Positions 16,661-25,675 of a stretch of 64,000 nt of DNA are shown one piece after another. The position numbers were made by a program, and so were the translations under genes. Origin of the DNA: Bradyrhizobium sp. 149 (GTDB lineage Bacteria > Pseudomonadota > Alphaproteobacteria > Rhizobiales > Xanthobacteraceae). Position 1 is the stretch's first letter. Every line of letters begins with the position of its first letter. The stretch covers positions 1,860,001-1,924,000 of the forward strand of contig NZ_JADPKK010000022.1 of NCBI RefSeq assembly GCF_023073915.1. The letters run 5' to 3'. Below the pieces are notes generated by a model. It ran no database searches. It was given only the letters and a program-made list of their open reading frames with translations, and was not told the DNA's origin.

Positions 16661-18019
16661 ATGGATGCAGACCCCGCAACGACCGGACCTGCCGGCCTCA
16701 TCACGCGGCTGCGCGAAAAATTGACGGGCGGGCCGAGCGAAGCATCGCTGACGCGGCGGCTGGCCGGCACCATCTTCGTCATTCGCGTGATCAGCGCCGG
16801 CCTTGCATATTTCTCGCAGGTCCTGCTCGCGCGCTGGATGGGCACGTCGGACTACGGAGTCTATGTCTATGTCTGGACCTGGGTGCTGCTGCTCGGCAGC
16901 ATGATGGATTTTGGCATCTCGGCCTCCGCGCAAAAGATCATTCCGGAGTACCGCACCCGCGGCGAGCATGCGCTGCTGCGCGGCTTTCTCTCCGGCAGCC
17001 GCTGGCTGACCTTTGCCGTTTCCGCACTGGTGTCGCTCGGCCTCGCCGGCATCGTCAAATTGCTGTCGCCCTGGATCGATCCGGCCGAGGTGCTACCGCT
17101 CTACATCGGCTGCATGACGTTGCCCGCTTTCGTCGTCGCCAACACCCAGGACGGCATCGCGCGCTCGCATGACTGGATGCAGCTCGGCCTAATGCCGCAA
17201 TTCATCATCCGCCAGGCGCTGATCATCGGCATCACGGCCTGCGCCTTCCTGCTCGGCTATCATCTCGGCGCGATCGCCGCGATGGTCGCGAGCGCCGGCG
17301 CAGTGTGGATCGCGATGACGGGACAGATGGTCGTGCTGAACCGCAAGCTCGCCGATCACATCGAGCCGGGCCCCAAGGCCTACGACATCGGCGGCTGGCT
17401 CGCCGTCTCGCTGCCGATCCTGCTGGTCGAGAGCTTTTACCTTCTGCTGTCCTACACCGACGTGCTGGTGCTGCAGCAGTTTCGTCCCTCCGACGAGGTC
17501 GGCGTCTATTTCGCGGTGGTGAAGACGCTGGCGCTGGTCTCGTTCATTCACTACGCGATGTCGGCAACGACAGCGCATCGCTTCGCCGAATACAACGCAA
17601 GCGGCGACAAGGCGCGGCTGTCGGCTTACGTCGCGCACGCCATCAGCTGGACGTTCTGGCCGTCGCTAGGGGCGACGATCGTGCTGCTCGCGCTCGGCAA
17701 GCCGCTGCTCTGGCTGTTCGGGCCGCAATTCACGGTCGGCTACGACATCATGTTCGTCGCCGCGATCGGGCTCGTGGTCCGCGCCGCGATCGGTCCGGTC
17801 GAACGCCTGCTCAACATGCTCGGCCAGCAGAAGATCTGCGCGCTGGCCTATGCGCTGGCCTTTGTGATGAACCTGGTGCTCTGCATCGCGCTGGTGCCAC
17901 GCTTCGGCGGCCACGGCGCCGCGGCCGCGACCTCGATCTCGCTCTGCTTCGAGACGGTGCTGCTGTTCTGGATCGTGCGACAGCGGCTGGGATTGCACGT
18001 GCTGGCGTTCGGGAAATAG
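16661..18019 (+). CDS. Flippase / polysaccharide biosynthesis membrane protein (Wzx/MATE-like)
   Basis: This protein of about 452 residues has 12-14 predicted membrane segments and a typical beginning (LAGTIFVIRVISAGLAYFSQ, ARWMGTSDYGVYVYVWTW) of the polysaccharide transporter family. ESFYLLLSYTDVLVL and a late FVAAIGLVVRAAIGPVERLL fit the same fold. It probably flips a lipid-linked sugar across the inner membrane. No glycosyltransferases lie beside it, so the cargo is unknown. The start is uncertain: the ATG at 16661 lacks a clear ribosome site and an in-frame ATG exists at 16535. Confidence 0.82.
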   Translation: MDADPATTGPAGLITRLREKLTGGPSEASLTRRLAGTIFVIRVISAGLAYFSQVLLARWMGTSDYGVYVYVWTWVLLLGSMMDFGISASAQKIIPEYRTRGEHALLRGFLSGSRWLTFAVSALVSLGLAGIVKLLSPWIDPAEVLPLYIGCMTLPAFVVANTQDGIARSHDWMQLGLMPQFIIRQALIIGITACAFLLGYHLGAIAAMVASAGAVWIAMTGQMVVLNRKLADHIEPGPKAYDIGGWLAVSLPILLVESFYLLLSYTDVLVLQQFRPSDEVGVYFAVVKTLALVSFIHYAMSATTAHRFAEYNASGDKARLSAYVAHAISWTFWPSLGATIVLLALGKPLLWLFGPQFTVGYDIMFVAAIGLVVRAAIGPVERLLNMLGQQKICALAYALAFVMNLVLCIALVPRFGGHGAAAATSISLCFETVLLFWIVRQRLGLHVLAFGK

Positions 18020-18218
18020 GCGCTTCCCGCCTGCCCTGGCATGGGTGCCCTCGGGGAACGGCGGCTTCGAAGCGCGCCCGGCAACGAAGCGAAATACCTA
18101 CCTATCGCCCGGCATGCAGCACGATTTTTCTTATTGCTCCCAGACGGTTGCGCTCCAGGGAAAGAATATTCTACGCAGTATTGCCCAACTGACGAGATAA
18201 ACCTAAGATTCCCTGGAC

Positions 18219-19043
18219 ATGATTGATCCACTCTACGTCGCCTCCGGTTTCGGCGTCGGCCTGCTCGTCGGGATGACCGGCGTCGGCGGCGGCTCGCTGA
18301 TGACGCCGCTGCTGATCCTGCTGTTCGGCATTCATCCATCGACCGCGGTCGGCACCGACCTGCTCTATGCCGCCGCCACCAAGGCCGGCGGCAGCGTGGT
18401 GCATGGCTGGTCGCGCAGCGTGCATTGGCCGGCGGTGCTGCGGCTCGCCTGCGGCAGCCTTCCCGCGAGCGCGCTGACGCTGCTCGTGCTGTGGGAGCTC
18501 GACCTCAAGAGCGATTCCGAGCGCAGCCTGGTCAATCTGGTGTTGTGCTTCGCGCTGCTGCTGACCGCGACCTCGCTGATCTTCCGCAAGGCGATCATGG
18601 AGCGTTATCGTCGGCGCCTGGAGCAGGTCGATGACCGCACCACGGCGATCGCGACGGTCGTCACCGGAATCGTGCTCGGAGTGCTGGTCTCGATTTCATC
18701 GGTCGGCGCCGGCGCGGTCGGCGTCACCGTTCTGCTGCTGCTCTATCCGCGCCTGCCGATGGCGACCATCGTCGGCTCCGACATCGCCCATGCGGTCCCG
18801 CTGACGCTGATCGCCGGAATGGGGCACTGGGCGCTTGGCGACGTGGATTGGGCGCTAATGGGCGTGCTGCTGATGGGTTCGCTGCCCGGCATCATCGTCG
18901 GCAGCTTCAGCGCGACGCGCGTGCCCGAGACGGTGCTGCGCCTGACGCTTGCCAGCGTGCTGTTCGTGGTCGCCGGCAAGATCATGTTCGCGGAGCTGAA
19001 CCTGTCCTCGGCATTCGTGACGGCTCTGGCCTGGACACACTGA
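18219..19043 (+). CDS. TauE/SafE family sulfite or sulfonate exporter-like permease
   Basis: This 274-residue integral membrane protein has two repeated halves, each starting with a glycine-rich signature (FGVGLLVGMTGVGGGSLMTP at about 10-30; LVSISSVGAGAVGVTVLLLL near 150), and about eight helices. That is the TauE/SafE (DUF81) family, which exports organosulfur anions or sulfite. Sulfate assimilation genes begin 2.7 kb downstream but on the other strand, so a link to sulfite is possible and not shown. The upstream 200 bp hold no recognisable element. Confidence 0.88.
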   Translation: MIDPLYVASGFGVGLLVGMTGVGGGSLMTPLLILLFGIHPSTAVGTDLLYAAATKAGGSVVHGWSRSVHWPAVLRLACGSLPASALTLLVLWELDLKSDSERSLVNLVLCFALLLTATSLIFRKAIMERYRRRLEQVDDRTTAIATVVTGIVLGVLVSISSVGAGAVGVTVLLLLYPRLPMATIVGSDIAHAVPLTLIAGMGHWALGDVDWALMGVLLMGSLPGIIVGSFSATRVPETVLRLTLASVLFVVAGKIMFAELNLSSAFVTALAWTH

Positions 19044-19048
19044 ACGAA

Positions 19049-19073
19049 AATGGCGGAGCTCGGCTCCGCCATT
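19049..19073 (-). terminator. Probable bidirectional terminator between tauE-like gene and bdhA
   Basis: A 10-bp perfect stem aatggcggag / ctccgccatt lies between the two convergent stop codons. On the minus strand it is followed by TTTCG, on the plus strand by TCGCC, so it best serves bdhA. Confidence 0.55.
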
Positions 19074-19089
19074 CGCCAACCGTCGCGGA

Positions 19090-19884
19090 TTACTCCGCGG
19101 TCCAGCCGCCGTCGATCGACAGGTTGGTGCCGGTGATCTGCGCTGCATCGTCGCCGCACAGGAACAGCGCGAGTGCTGCGACCTGCTCGGAGGTGACGAA
19201 CTCCTTGGTCGGCTGCGCGTCGAGCAGCACGTCGTTGATGACCTGCTCGCGCGTGAGGTTGCGGGCCTTCATGGTGTCGGGGATCTGTTTCTCCACCAGC
19301 GGCGTCCAGACATAGCCGGGGCTGATGCAGTTGCAGGTGATCTTGTGGGTCGCGACCTCCAGCGCCACGGTCTTGGTCAGGCCGGCGATGCCGTGCTTGG
19401 CCGACACATAGGCCGACTTGAAGGGCGAGGCGACCAGCGAGTGGGCGGAAGCGGTGTTGATGATGCGGCCCCAGCCCTTCTTCTTCATGCCGGGGACGGC
19501 GGCGCGAATGGCATGGAAGGCCGAGGACAGGTTGATCGCGATGATCTGGTCCCATTTCTCCGGCGGGAATTCCTCGATCGGCGAGACGAACTGGATGCCG
19601 GCATTATTGACGAGGATGTCGACCGAACCAAAACTCTTCTCACCGAGCGCGATCATCCCGGCGATCTCGGCCGGCTTGGTCATGTCGGCAGGCGAATAGA
19701 CCGCCTTCACGCCGAAATCGGACTCGATCTTGGCGCGCTCTTTCTCGATGTCCTCCGGCGAGCCGAAGCCGTTGATGACGACATTGGCGCCAGCGGCGGC
19801 GAAGGCGCGCGCGTAAGCAAGCCCGATGCCGCTGGTCGACCCGGTCACGACGGCATTCTTGCCTGAGAGACTACCCATATTCAT
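19090..19884 (-). CDS. bdhA: D-beta-hydroxybutyrate dehydrogenase
   Basis: This 264-residue SDR has TGSTSGIGLAYARAFAAAGA, VDILVNNAGIQFVSPIEEFP, INTASAHSLVASPFKSAY (catalytic Ser and Tyr-x3-Lys follows) and SPGYVWTPLVEKQIPD, all typical of 3-hydroxybutyrate dehydrogenase. It oxidises D-3-hydroxybutyrate from polyhydroxybutyrate breakdown to acetoacetate with NAD. Its ATG overlaps the TGA of the patatin gene (ATGA), showing translational coupling, so the first ATG is preferred over the second at 19878. The pair suggests storage-polymer or lipid mobilisation. Confidence 0.93.
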   Translation of the reverse strand: MNMGSLSGKNAVVTGSTSGIGLAYARAFAAAGANVVINGFGSPEDIEKERAKIESDFGVKAVYSPADMTKPAEIAGMIALGEKSFGSVDILVNNAGIQFVSPIEEFPPEKWDQIIAINLSSAFHAIRAAVPGMKKKGWGRIINTASAHSLVASPFKSAYVSAKHGIAGLTKTVALEVATHKITCNCISPGYVWTPLVEKQIPDTMKARNLTREQVINDVLLDAQPTKEFVTSEQVAALALFLCGDDAAQITGTNLSIDGGWTAE

Positions 19885-21059
19885 TCGCTCCTTTTTGGCG
19901 GGGGCGCGGTGACGTCCCCCGTGAGATCGTAGGTCACCATGGTCTCGCCGGATTGCGGCCGCTCGAGCCAGTCCTTATGGCGCATCGACAGGTGAACGTC
20001 CTGCACGCCGGCTTCCCAATGCTCGACCATAGCGACATGCGAGAAATCGTAATCCTTGGACGAGGATTCGTAGTTCTTGCTGCGATAGATCAGGTGCACC
20101 ACGGTGACGGTGCTTTCGCACGCCGCCTTGTTGAGAATCTCGACCGACGGATCGTTCTTCAGGTAATCCGGCAGCTTCCCGATCAGGTCTCGCAGAGCCT
20201 TGCGCGCGTTGTGCACCTGCTTGTTCTTGTCGGTGTTCATCCGCGTGCGGCTGGAGAAGCGGATGTCCTTCTCGCGCTCGGTGGCCTCGAGCAGCGAGGT
20301 CGGCAGGTCGCCGCGGGCGCTGAACAGGTCAACCTGGAAAATCAGCAGGTCGCGATCGGTCTCCGTATCGAGCACATAGTCGAGCGGCGTGTTGGAGGCG
20401 ATGCCGCCGTCCCAGTAATGCTCGCCCTCGATCACGACGGACGGAAATCCGGGCGGCAGCGCGCCGGAGGCCATGATGTGCTCGGGGCCGATTTTCTTGC
20501 CGAGCTTCTTGAACTCGTAATTGTCGAAATATTTGAAGTTGCCCGAGGTGACGCCGACCGCACCGACCGACAGCCGCGTCTTCAAATCGTTGATGCGATC
20601 GAAATCGACCAGACGCTCCAGCGTCTTCTTCAGCGGCGCGGTGTCGTAGTAGCTTTCGGCCTGAGGGCTGCCGGGCGGCCACAGCGGCGCGGGCGGCATG
20701 CGAGGCGTGAAGAATCCGGGCACGCCGAAGGTCGCGATCAGGGCGGCGCTGGTCGAATTGAACAGCTCGCGGCTGTGATCGCTCTTGCCGATCGGCTTCC
20801 ACGGCACCGGCGCGGAGACCATCTCCCAGAATTCCTTGAGCCGCTTGACCCGGGTGTGCCCCTCGTTGCCGGCGATGATGGCGGCGTTGATCGCGCCGAT
20901 CGAGATGCCGGCGACCCATTCGGGCTCGAAGCCAAATCCGCACAGGGCCTGATGGGCTCCGGCCTGATAGGAGCCGAGCGCGCCGCCGCCCTGCAGGACC
21001 AGGACACGTTGCGCATTTGCGGGGACGCTGGCGGATTCCGGACTGGTCTGATGGGTCAT
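19881..21059 (-). CDS. Patatin-like phospholipase with DUF3734 C-terminal part
   Basis: This 392-residue protein carries the patatin catalytic set: oxyanion loop GGGALG (24-29), nucleophile elbow GISIG with Ser53, and the DGG motif with Asp217. After about residue 290 it matches what I know of DUF3734, a domain attached to bacterial patatins. It should be a serine-aspartate acyl hydrolase acting on lipids or esters. Coupling to bdhA and the frequent pairing of the two suggests a role in polyhydroxybutyrate granules or lipid turnover; that is inference. Confidence 0.9.
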   Translation of the reverse strand: MTHQTSPESASVPANAQRVLVLQGGGALGSYQAGAHQALCGFGFEPEWVAGISIGAINAAIIAGNEGHTRVKRLKEFWEMVSAPVPWKPIGKSDHSRELFNSTSAALIATFGVPGFFTPRMPPAPLWPPGSPQAESYYDTAPLKKTLERLVDFDRINDLKTRLSVGAVGVTSGNFKYFDNYEFKKLGKKIGPEHIMASGALPPGFPSVVIEGEHYWDGGIASNTPLDYVLDTETDRDLLIFQVDLFSARGDLPTSLLEATEREKDIRFSSRTRMNTDKNKQVHNARKALRDLIGKLPDYLKNDPSVEILNKAACESTVTVVHLIYRSKNYESSSKDYDFSHVAMVEHWEAGVQDVHLSMRHKDWLERPQSGETMVTYDLTGDVTAPPPKRSE

Positions 21060-21137
21060 GCGGGAACAATAGCAGATGGCGAGCGACCGTGGCGACAGTC
21101 TGCCGCGGCGTCAATGCAGCCGCGGATCAAGTCTGGC

Positions 21138-21641
21138 TTATCGAGGGTCGGTCGAGGCCAGGATCATGGTCCAGAACACCTTGTATTTGGTGCCCGGAGC
21201 ATAGCCCGCCGCGATGCCTAATTTTGTGACACCGCTCTTGAGCATGTTGGCGCGGTGCGGAGGCGAGTCGCGCCAGCCTGAAAACGCTTCCGCCAGGGTA
21301 TGATAGCCGGCCGAGACGTTCTCGACCGCAACATTCGCCGGATAGCCGCCGGCGGCCAGGCGCTTGGCCAGTGGCGCGCGGACGTCATGGTCCATCTTGT
21401 TGGCCGCCGCCATGGCCTGCGACTGGGATTCGGCGAGCCGCATCAGATCGGGGTCGATCACGACGGTGCCGAGCCCGTTGTTCTGGCGGTATTGCGAGAT
21501 CATGATCGCTGCCGCCTGCGCATCGACCTGCGCGCCCGGCACAGCCATATCGGCATACATCGAGGGCTGCTGGACCGGTGCTTCGTTGCCGGCGCAGCCG
21601 GCGAGCAGCAAAGTGATGAGTATTGCGGCCGCGGCGCGCAT
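21138..21641 (-). CDS. CAP/SCP-like domain lipoprotein
   Basis: This 167-residue protein begins MRAAAAILITLLLAGCAGN, a lipoprotein signal with lipobox LAGC (Cys16). The remainder is a CAP domain with MDHDVRAPLAKRLAAGGYPA, VAVENVSAGYHTLAEAFSGW and SPPHRANMLKSGVTKLGIAA, the bacterial SCP/YkwD pattern. CAP proteins are extracytoplasmic; their bacterial biochemical role is mostly unknown. The chosen ATG has GGGGG nine bases upstream; an earlier ATG at 21677 has none. Confidence 0.88.
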   Translation of the reverse strand: MRAAAAILITLLLAGCAGNEAPVQQPSMYADMAVPGAQVDAQAAAIMISQYRQNNGLGTVVIDPDLMRLAESQSQAMAAANKMDHDVRAPLAKRLAAGGYPANVAVENVSAGYHTLAEAFSGWRDSPPHRANMLKSGVTKLGIAAGYAPGTKYKVFWTMILASTDPR

Positions 21642-21731
21642 GAACAGAAGCCCCCAAATCAGGGGCCGTTGTTGCATACCAACCGTGGCTGAAAGGTGAA
21701 TATTGAGGAAAAATTGACCCGTCGCGCCGGC

Positions 21732-22769
21732 TCACACGCCGGCAAATATCCGATAGCGGCGGGGCTCCAGGCCGATCGTGTCGCCGGCGCGCAGTTCCCT
21801 GTCGCGGGGAGCATCGATCTCGATGGTCTCGCCGCCAGATAGTGCCACCTCGGCCCGCTGCACCGGACCGAAATTCCGGACATGCTGCACGGCGCCCTCG
21901 AAGGCACCGCTGCCGGGCGGCCCAACCAGCATGTCGTGTCGCCGGACGAACAGTCTTGACGCGCCAGGAGCAAGCCCGTCTGCTGCGAGCCGAAGCGGCC
22001 GGTCGCCGAGCCTGATGACGCCGGCTTCGATCTGGACGGGCAGCTCAATGGATTCGCCGATGAAGCCGTGGACGAAGGCGGTCGCCGGAGTTTCATAGAC
22101 GTCGTCGGGCGAGCCGATCTGCTCGATCCTGCCCTTGTCCATCACCACGACGCGGTTGGCGACTTCGAGCGCCTCCTCCTGATCATGAGTGACGAAGATC
22201 GAGGTGACGTTGATCTCGTGATGCAGCGAGCGCAGCCATCGGCGCAGCTCCTTGCGCACTTTGGCATCGAGCGCGCCGAAAGGCTCGTCGAGCAGCAGGA
22301 TGCGCGGCTCGATCGCGAGCGCGCGGGCGAGCGCAATACGCTGGCGCTGGCCGCCGGAGAGCTGGCTCGGATAGCGGTCGGCGAGCCAGTCGAGCTGCAC
22401 CAGATCGAGCAGCTCCTTGACGCGCGCACGGATGGTGGCTTCGTCCTTGCGGATGGCGCGCGGCTGCACGCGCAGGCCGAAGGCGACGTTCTCGAATACC
22501 GTCATGTGGCGGAACAGCGCGTAGTGCTGGAATACGAAGCCGACGTGCCGTTCGCGCGCGCCCTGCGCCAGCGCGTCCTCGCCGTTGAAGGTGACCTCGC
22601 CGGAATCAGGCCAGTCGAGGCCGGCGATGATCCGCAGCAGCGTCGTCTTGCCGGAGCCAGAGGGACCGAGCAGCGCGAGCAGCTCGCCATTGTCGACCTT
22701 GAGATCGACGCCGTCGAGGGCTTTGAAGCTGCCGAACTTCTTGACGAGATTCCTGACTTCAATGGTCAC
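21732..22769 (-). CDS. cysA: Sulfate/thiosulfate ABC transporter ATP-binding protein
   Basis: This 345-residue ATPase has Walker A GPSGSGKTT, the signature LSGGQRQRIALARALA, Walker B ILLLDEPFGAL and a C-terminal TOBE-like part. It opens with VRNLVKKFGSFKALDGVDL, as in CysA. It starts at GTG, overlapping the end of cysW by 11 bp, so the two are translationally coupled. It energises sulfate import with CysT, CysW and the binding protein. It is the last gene of the sbp-cysTWA group. Confidence 0.95.
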   Translation of the reverse strand: MTIEVRNLVKKFGSFKALDGVDLKVDNGELLALLGPSGSGKTTLLRIIAGLDWPDSGEVTFNGEDALAQGARERHVGFVFQHYALFRHMTVFENVAFGLRVQPRAIRKDEATIRARVKELLDLVQLDWLADRYPSQLSGGQRQRIALARALAIEPRILLLDEPFGALDAKVRKELRRWLRSLHHEINVTSIFVTHDQEEALEVANRVVVMDKGRIEQIGSPDDVYETPATAFVHGFIGESIELPVQIEAGVIRLGDRPLRLAADGLAPGASRLFVRRHDMLVGPPGSGAFEGAVQHVRNFGPVQRAEVALSGGETIEIDAPRDRELRAGDTIGLEPRRYRIFAGV

Positions 22770-23670
22770 TTGCGTCGTGTCCTTCGTCGAGATGATTTTC
22801 GAGAACGGTCTTGGCGATCAGCGTGATCAGCGCAAGCATCGCGAGCAGCGAGGCGATCGCGAACGCCGCAACGAACTGGTATTCATTGTAGAGAATCTCG
22901 ACCAGAAGCGGCATGGTATTGGTCTCGCCGCGGATATGGCCGGAGACGACGGAGACTGCGCCGAACTCGCCCATCGCGCGCGCGTTGCAGAGCAGGACGC
23001 CGTAGAGCACGCCCCATTTGATGTTAGGCAGCGTGACGCGGAAGAAGGTCTGCAGGCCCGAGGCGCCGAGCGAGATCGCGGCTTCCTCCTCCTGCGTGCC
23101 TTGCTCCTGCATCAGCGGGATCAGCGCACGCGCCACGAAGGGGAAGGTCACGAAGGTAGTCGCAAGCGCGATGCCGGGCACCGCGAACAGGATCTGGATG
23201 TCGTGATCCCTAAGCCAGCCGCCGAAATAGCCCTGCGCGCCGAACAGCAGCACGAAGACGAGGCCCGAGATCACCGGGCTGACCGAGAACGGCAAATCGA
23301 TCAGCGTGATCAGGAAGGTCTTGCCCGGGAATTCGAACTTGGCGATGGCCCAGGCCGCGACGAGACCGAACACGAGGTTGAGGCCGACCGAGATCGCCGC
23401 CACCACCAGTGTCAGCCTGATCGCGGACAGCGCCTCCGGATCGGCCAGCGCGGCGAGATAAGCGAGGATACCCTTCGAGAAGGCCTGCGCGAACACCACC
23501 ACCAGCGGCAGCACAACGAAGACGCCGAGAAAGATCATCGCCAGCGCGATGATGACGATGCGGACCGCACGTGGTTCGGTGCGAAGGTTGTTCCGCGCGG
23601 CCGCCGCATGCGCGCGTGCCTTGGCGTCGGGAGCCGAGAGTGAGACGGAATCTGCGATCTGCATCGTCAT
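22759..23670 (-). CDS. cysW: Sulfate ABC transporter permease CysW
   Basis: This 303-residue permease has six membrane helices and the EAA loop region EEEAAISLGASGLQTFFRVTLP. It contains AFSKGILAYLAALADPEALSA and NARAMGEFGAVSVVSGHIRG, both characteristic of CysW. It pairs with CysT to form the sulfate channel. The gene follows cysT by 9 bp and overlaps cysA. The first ATG is used; a second lies two codons on. Confidence 0.95.
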   Translation of the reverse strand: MTMQIADSVSLSAPDAKARAHAAAARNNLRTEPRAVRIVIIALAMIFLGVFVVLPLVVVFAQAFSKGILAYLAALADPEALSAIRLTLVVAAISVGLNLVFGLVAAWAIAKFEFPGKTFLITLIDLPFSVSPVISGLVFVLLFGAQGYFGGWLRDHDIQILFAVPGIALATTFVTFPFVARALIPLMQEQGTQEEEAAISLGASGLQTFFRVTLPNIKWGVLYGVLLCNARAMGEFGAVSVVSGHIRGETNTMPLLVEILYNEYQFVAAFAIASLLAMLALITLIAKTVLENHLDEGHDASDH

Positions 23671-23679
23671 GGTCCGTCC

Positions 23680-24516
23680 TCAACGCACCGGAATCCGGCT
23701 CTGCGACCAGCGCTGGAGCCGATTGACGGCGAAGATAATGACGAAGGACACGACGAGCATGACCACCGCGATGGCGGTTGCGTCGGCGTAGCGAAATTCA
23801 GAGAGGCGGATCACGATCAGCAGCGGCGCGATCTCGGAGACGTTGGGCAGATTGCCGGCGATGAAGATCACCGAGCCGTATTCGCCGACCGCGCGGGCGA
23901 AGGCGAGCGCGAGCCCGGTGAGCAGCGCAGGCCCGAGCGAGGGCAGGATCACGCGAATGATGGTCTGCCAGCGGCTGGCGCCAAGGCTGCCCGCGGCCTC
24001 CTCGATCTCGGGGTCGAGATCCTGGAGCACCGGCTGCACGGTGCGCACCACGAACGGGATGCCGATGAAGATCATGGCGACGAAGATGCCGACCGGCGTG
24101 AACGCCACCTTGATGCCGGCCGCCGCGAGCGGCGCGCCGAGCCAGCCCTTCTCGGCGAACAACGCGGTCAGCGCGACGCCAGCGACCGCGGTCGGCAACG
24201 CAAAGGGCACGTCGACGATGGCATCGAACAGCCGCCTTCCCGGGAAGCGGTAGCGCACCAGCGCCCAGACGATGATGCTGCCCATGACGAGATTGACGCA
24301 GGCGGCCGCAAAGGCGAGCCCGAACGACACGCGCAAGGCATTGAGCGTGCGGCGGCTGGAGAGGATGTTCCAGAACTGCTCGGGGCTCAGCTCAAGCGAT
24401 TTCAGGAACAAGCCGGCGAGCGGAATCAGGATGATGATGGACAGCCAGGAAAGCGTCAGTCCCATGGTGAGACCAAAGCCCGGCAATGTCCGGCGTCGTG
24501 CTGCGATTGCGCTCAC
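23680..24516 (-). CDS. cysT: Sulfate ABC transporter permease CysT
   Basis: This 278-residue permease has six membrane helices, the EAA loop IEEAAGSLGASRWQTIIRVI and FARAVGEYGSVIFIAGNLPN, the CysT/CysU signature. It starts at GTG after a G-rich ribosome site. It is 33 bp downstream of the binding-protein gene and 9 bp upstream of cysW, so all four transporter genes form one operon. Confidence 0.95.
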   Translation of the reverse strand: MSAIAARRRTLPGFGLTMGLTLSWLSIIILIPLAGLFLKSLELSPEQFWNILSSRRTLNALRVSFGLAFAAACVNLVMGSIIVWALVRYRFPGRRLFDAIVDVPFALPTAVAGVALTALFAEKGWLGAPLAAAGIKVAFTPVGIFVAMIFIGIPFVVRTVQPVLQDLDPEIEEAAGSLGASRWQTIIRVILPSLGPALLTGLALAFARAVGEYGSVIFIAGNLPNVSEIAPLLIVIRLSEFRYADATAIAVVMLVVSFVIIFAVNRLQRWSQSRIPVR

Positions 24517-24549
24517 CAGGCCCCCTAAAGCCCCTCCGACAGCGCCCGA

Positions 24550-25551
24550 TCAGTTCTTGTAGATCTGATCGAAGACGCCGCCGTCGGCAAAATGTTCCCT
24601 CTGCGCCTTGGTCCAGCCGCCGAAAAGTTCGTCGATCGTGAACAACTCGACCTTGGCGAAAGAGTTTTCATGTTTCTTAGCGATCTCGGGATCGCGCGGA
24701 CGGTAGAAATTGCGTGCCGCGATTTCCTGACCTTCCTTGGTGTACCAGTATTGCAGGTAGGCATCGGCGACGCTGCGGGTGCCTTTTTTATTGGCAACCT
24801 TGTCGACGATCGTCACCGGCGGTTCCGCCAGGATCGAGAGCGGCGGCGCCGCGATCTCGAATTTCTCCGGACCGAATTCCTTGAGCGCCAGGTACGCCTC
24901 GTTTTCCCAGGCGAGCAGCACGTCACCGACGCCGCGCTCGACGAAGGTCACGGTCGCGCCGCGCGCTCCCGTGTCGAGCACCGGCACCTGCTGATACAGC
25001 TTTCCGATGAAATCCTTGGCTTTGTCCGGCGCGCCGTATTTCTTCTGCGCAAAGCCCCAGGCCGCCAGATAATTCCAGCGCGCGCCGCCCGACGTCTTCG
25101 GATTCGGCGTGATCACGGCGACGCCCGGCTTGAGCAGATCGTCCCAGTCCTTGATGCCCTTCGGATTGCCCTTGCGGACCAGGAACACGATGGTCGAGGT
25201 GTAGGGCGATGAATTCTGCGGCAACCGCTTCTGCCAGTCAGCCGCCGTGAGACCTTTGCCCGCGATGGCGTCGATGTCGTAGGCGAGCGCAAGCGTCACC
25301 ACGTCGGCCTGCAATCCGTCGATCACGGCGCGCGCCTGCGAACCGCTGCCGCCATGCGACTGCTTGATCTCGACGCTCTTGCCGGTTTCCTTCTGATAGG
25401 CATTCGCGAACGCCTTGTTGAACTCGGCATAGAGCTCGCGCGTCGGATCATACGATACGTTCAGCAGATTGATGTCAGCGGCGAGAGCCGAGCTTGCCAA
25501 CAAGCCTGTCACGAGCAGTCCTGCAGCGAGCGGAACGATACGGCGCATCAT
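24550..25551 (-). CDS. Periplasmic sulfate-binding protein
   Basis: This protein of 333 residues has a cleavable signal (MMRRIVPLAAGLLVTGLLAS, cut near AALA-AD) and the sulfate-binding fold: INLLNVSYDPTRELYAEFNK, SHGGSGSQARAVIDGLQADV, NPKTSGGARWNYLAAWGFA and RGATVTFVERGVGDVLLAWE. It delivers sulfate to CysTWA. The start was set at the ATG six bases after GGAG; two further in-frame ATGs lie up to 12 bases upstream. It could equally be named Sbp or CysP. cysH ends 124 bp upstream, so a separate promoter may exist in the gap. Confidence 0.93.
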   Translation of the reverse strand: MMRRIVPLAAGLLVTGLLASSALAADINLLNVSYDPTRELYAEFNKAFANAYQKETGKSVEIKQSHGGSGSQARAVIDGLQADVVTLALAYDIDAIAGKGLTAADWQKRLPQNSSPYTSTIVFLVRKGNPKGIKDWDDLLKPGVAVITPNPKTSGGARWNYLAAWGFAQKKYGAPDKAKDFIGKLYQQVPVLDTGARGATVTFVERGVGDVLLAWENEAYLALKEFGPEKFEIAAPPLSILAEPPVTIVDKVANKKGTRSVADAYLQYWYTKEGQEIAARNFYRPRDPEIAKKHENSFAKVELFTIDELFGGWTKAQREHFADGGVFDQIYKN

Positions 25552-25675
25552 GTCCATCTCCATTCGCTTCGATGACGTCGATGTCAGCGAAGACCTGCGG
25601 GCATAACTCGGGGCGAAACGCGCTTAAGTCAACGGAACCGGATTTTCTTGTTCGCAAGCGGGCAGCGTGACCATG

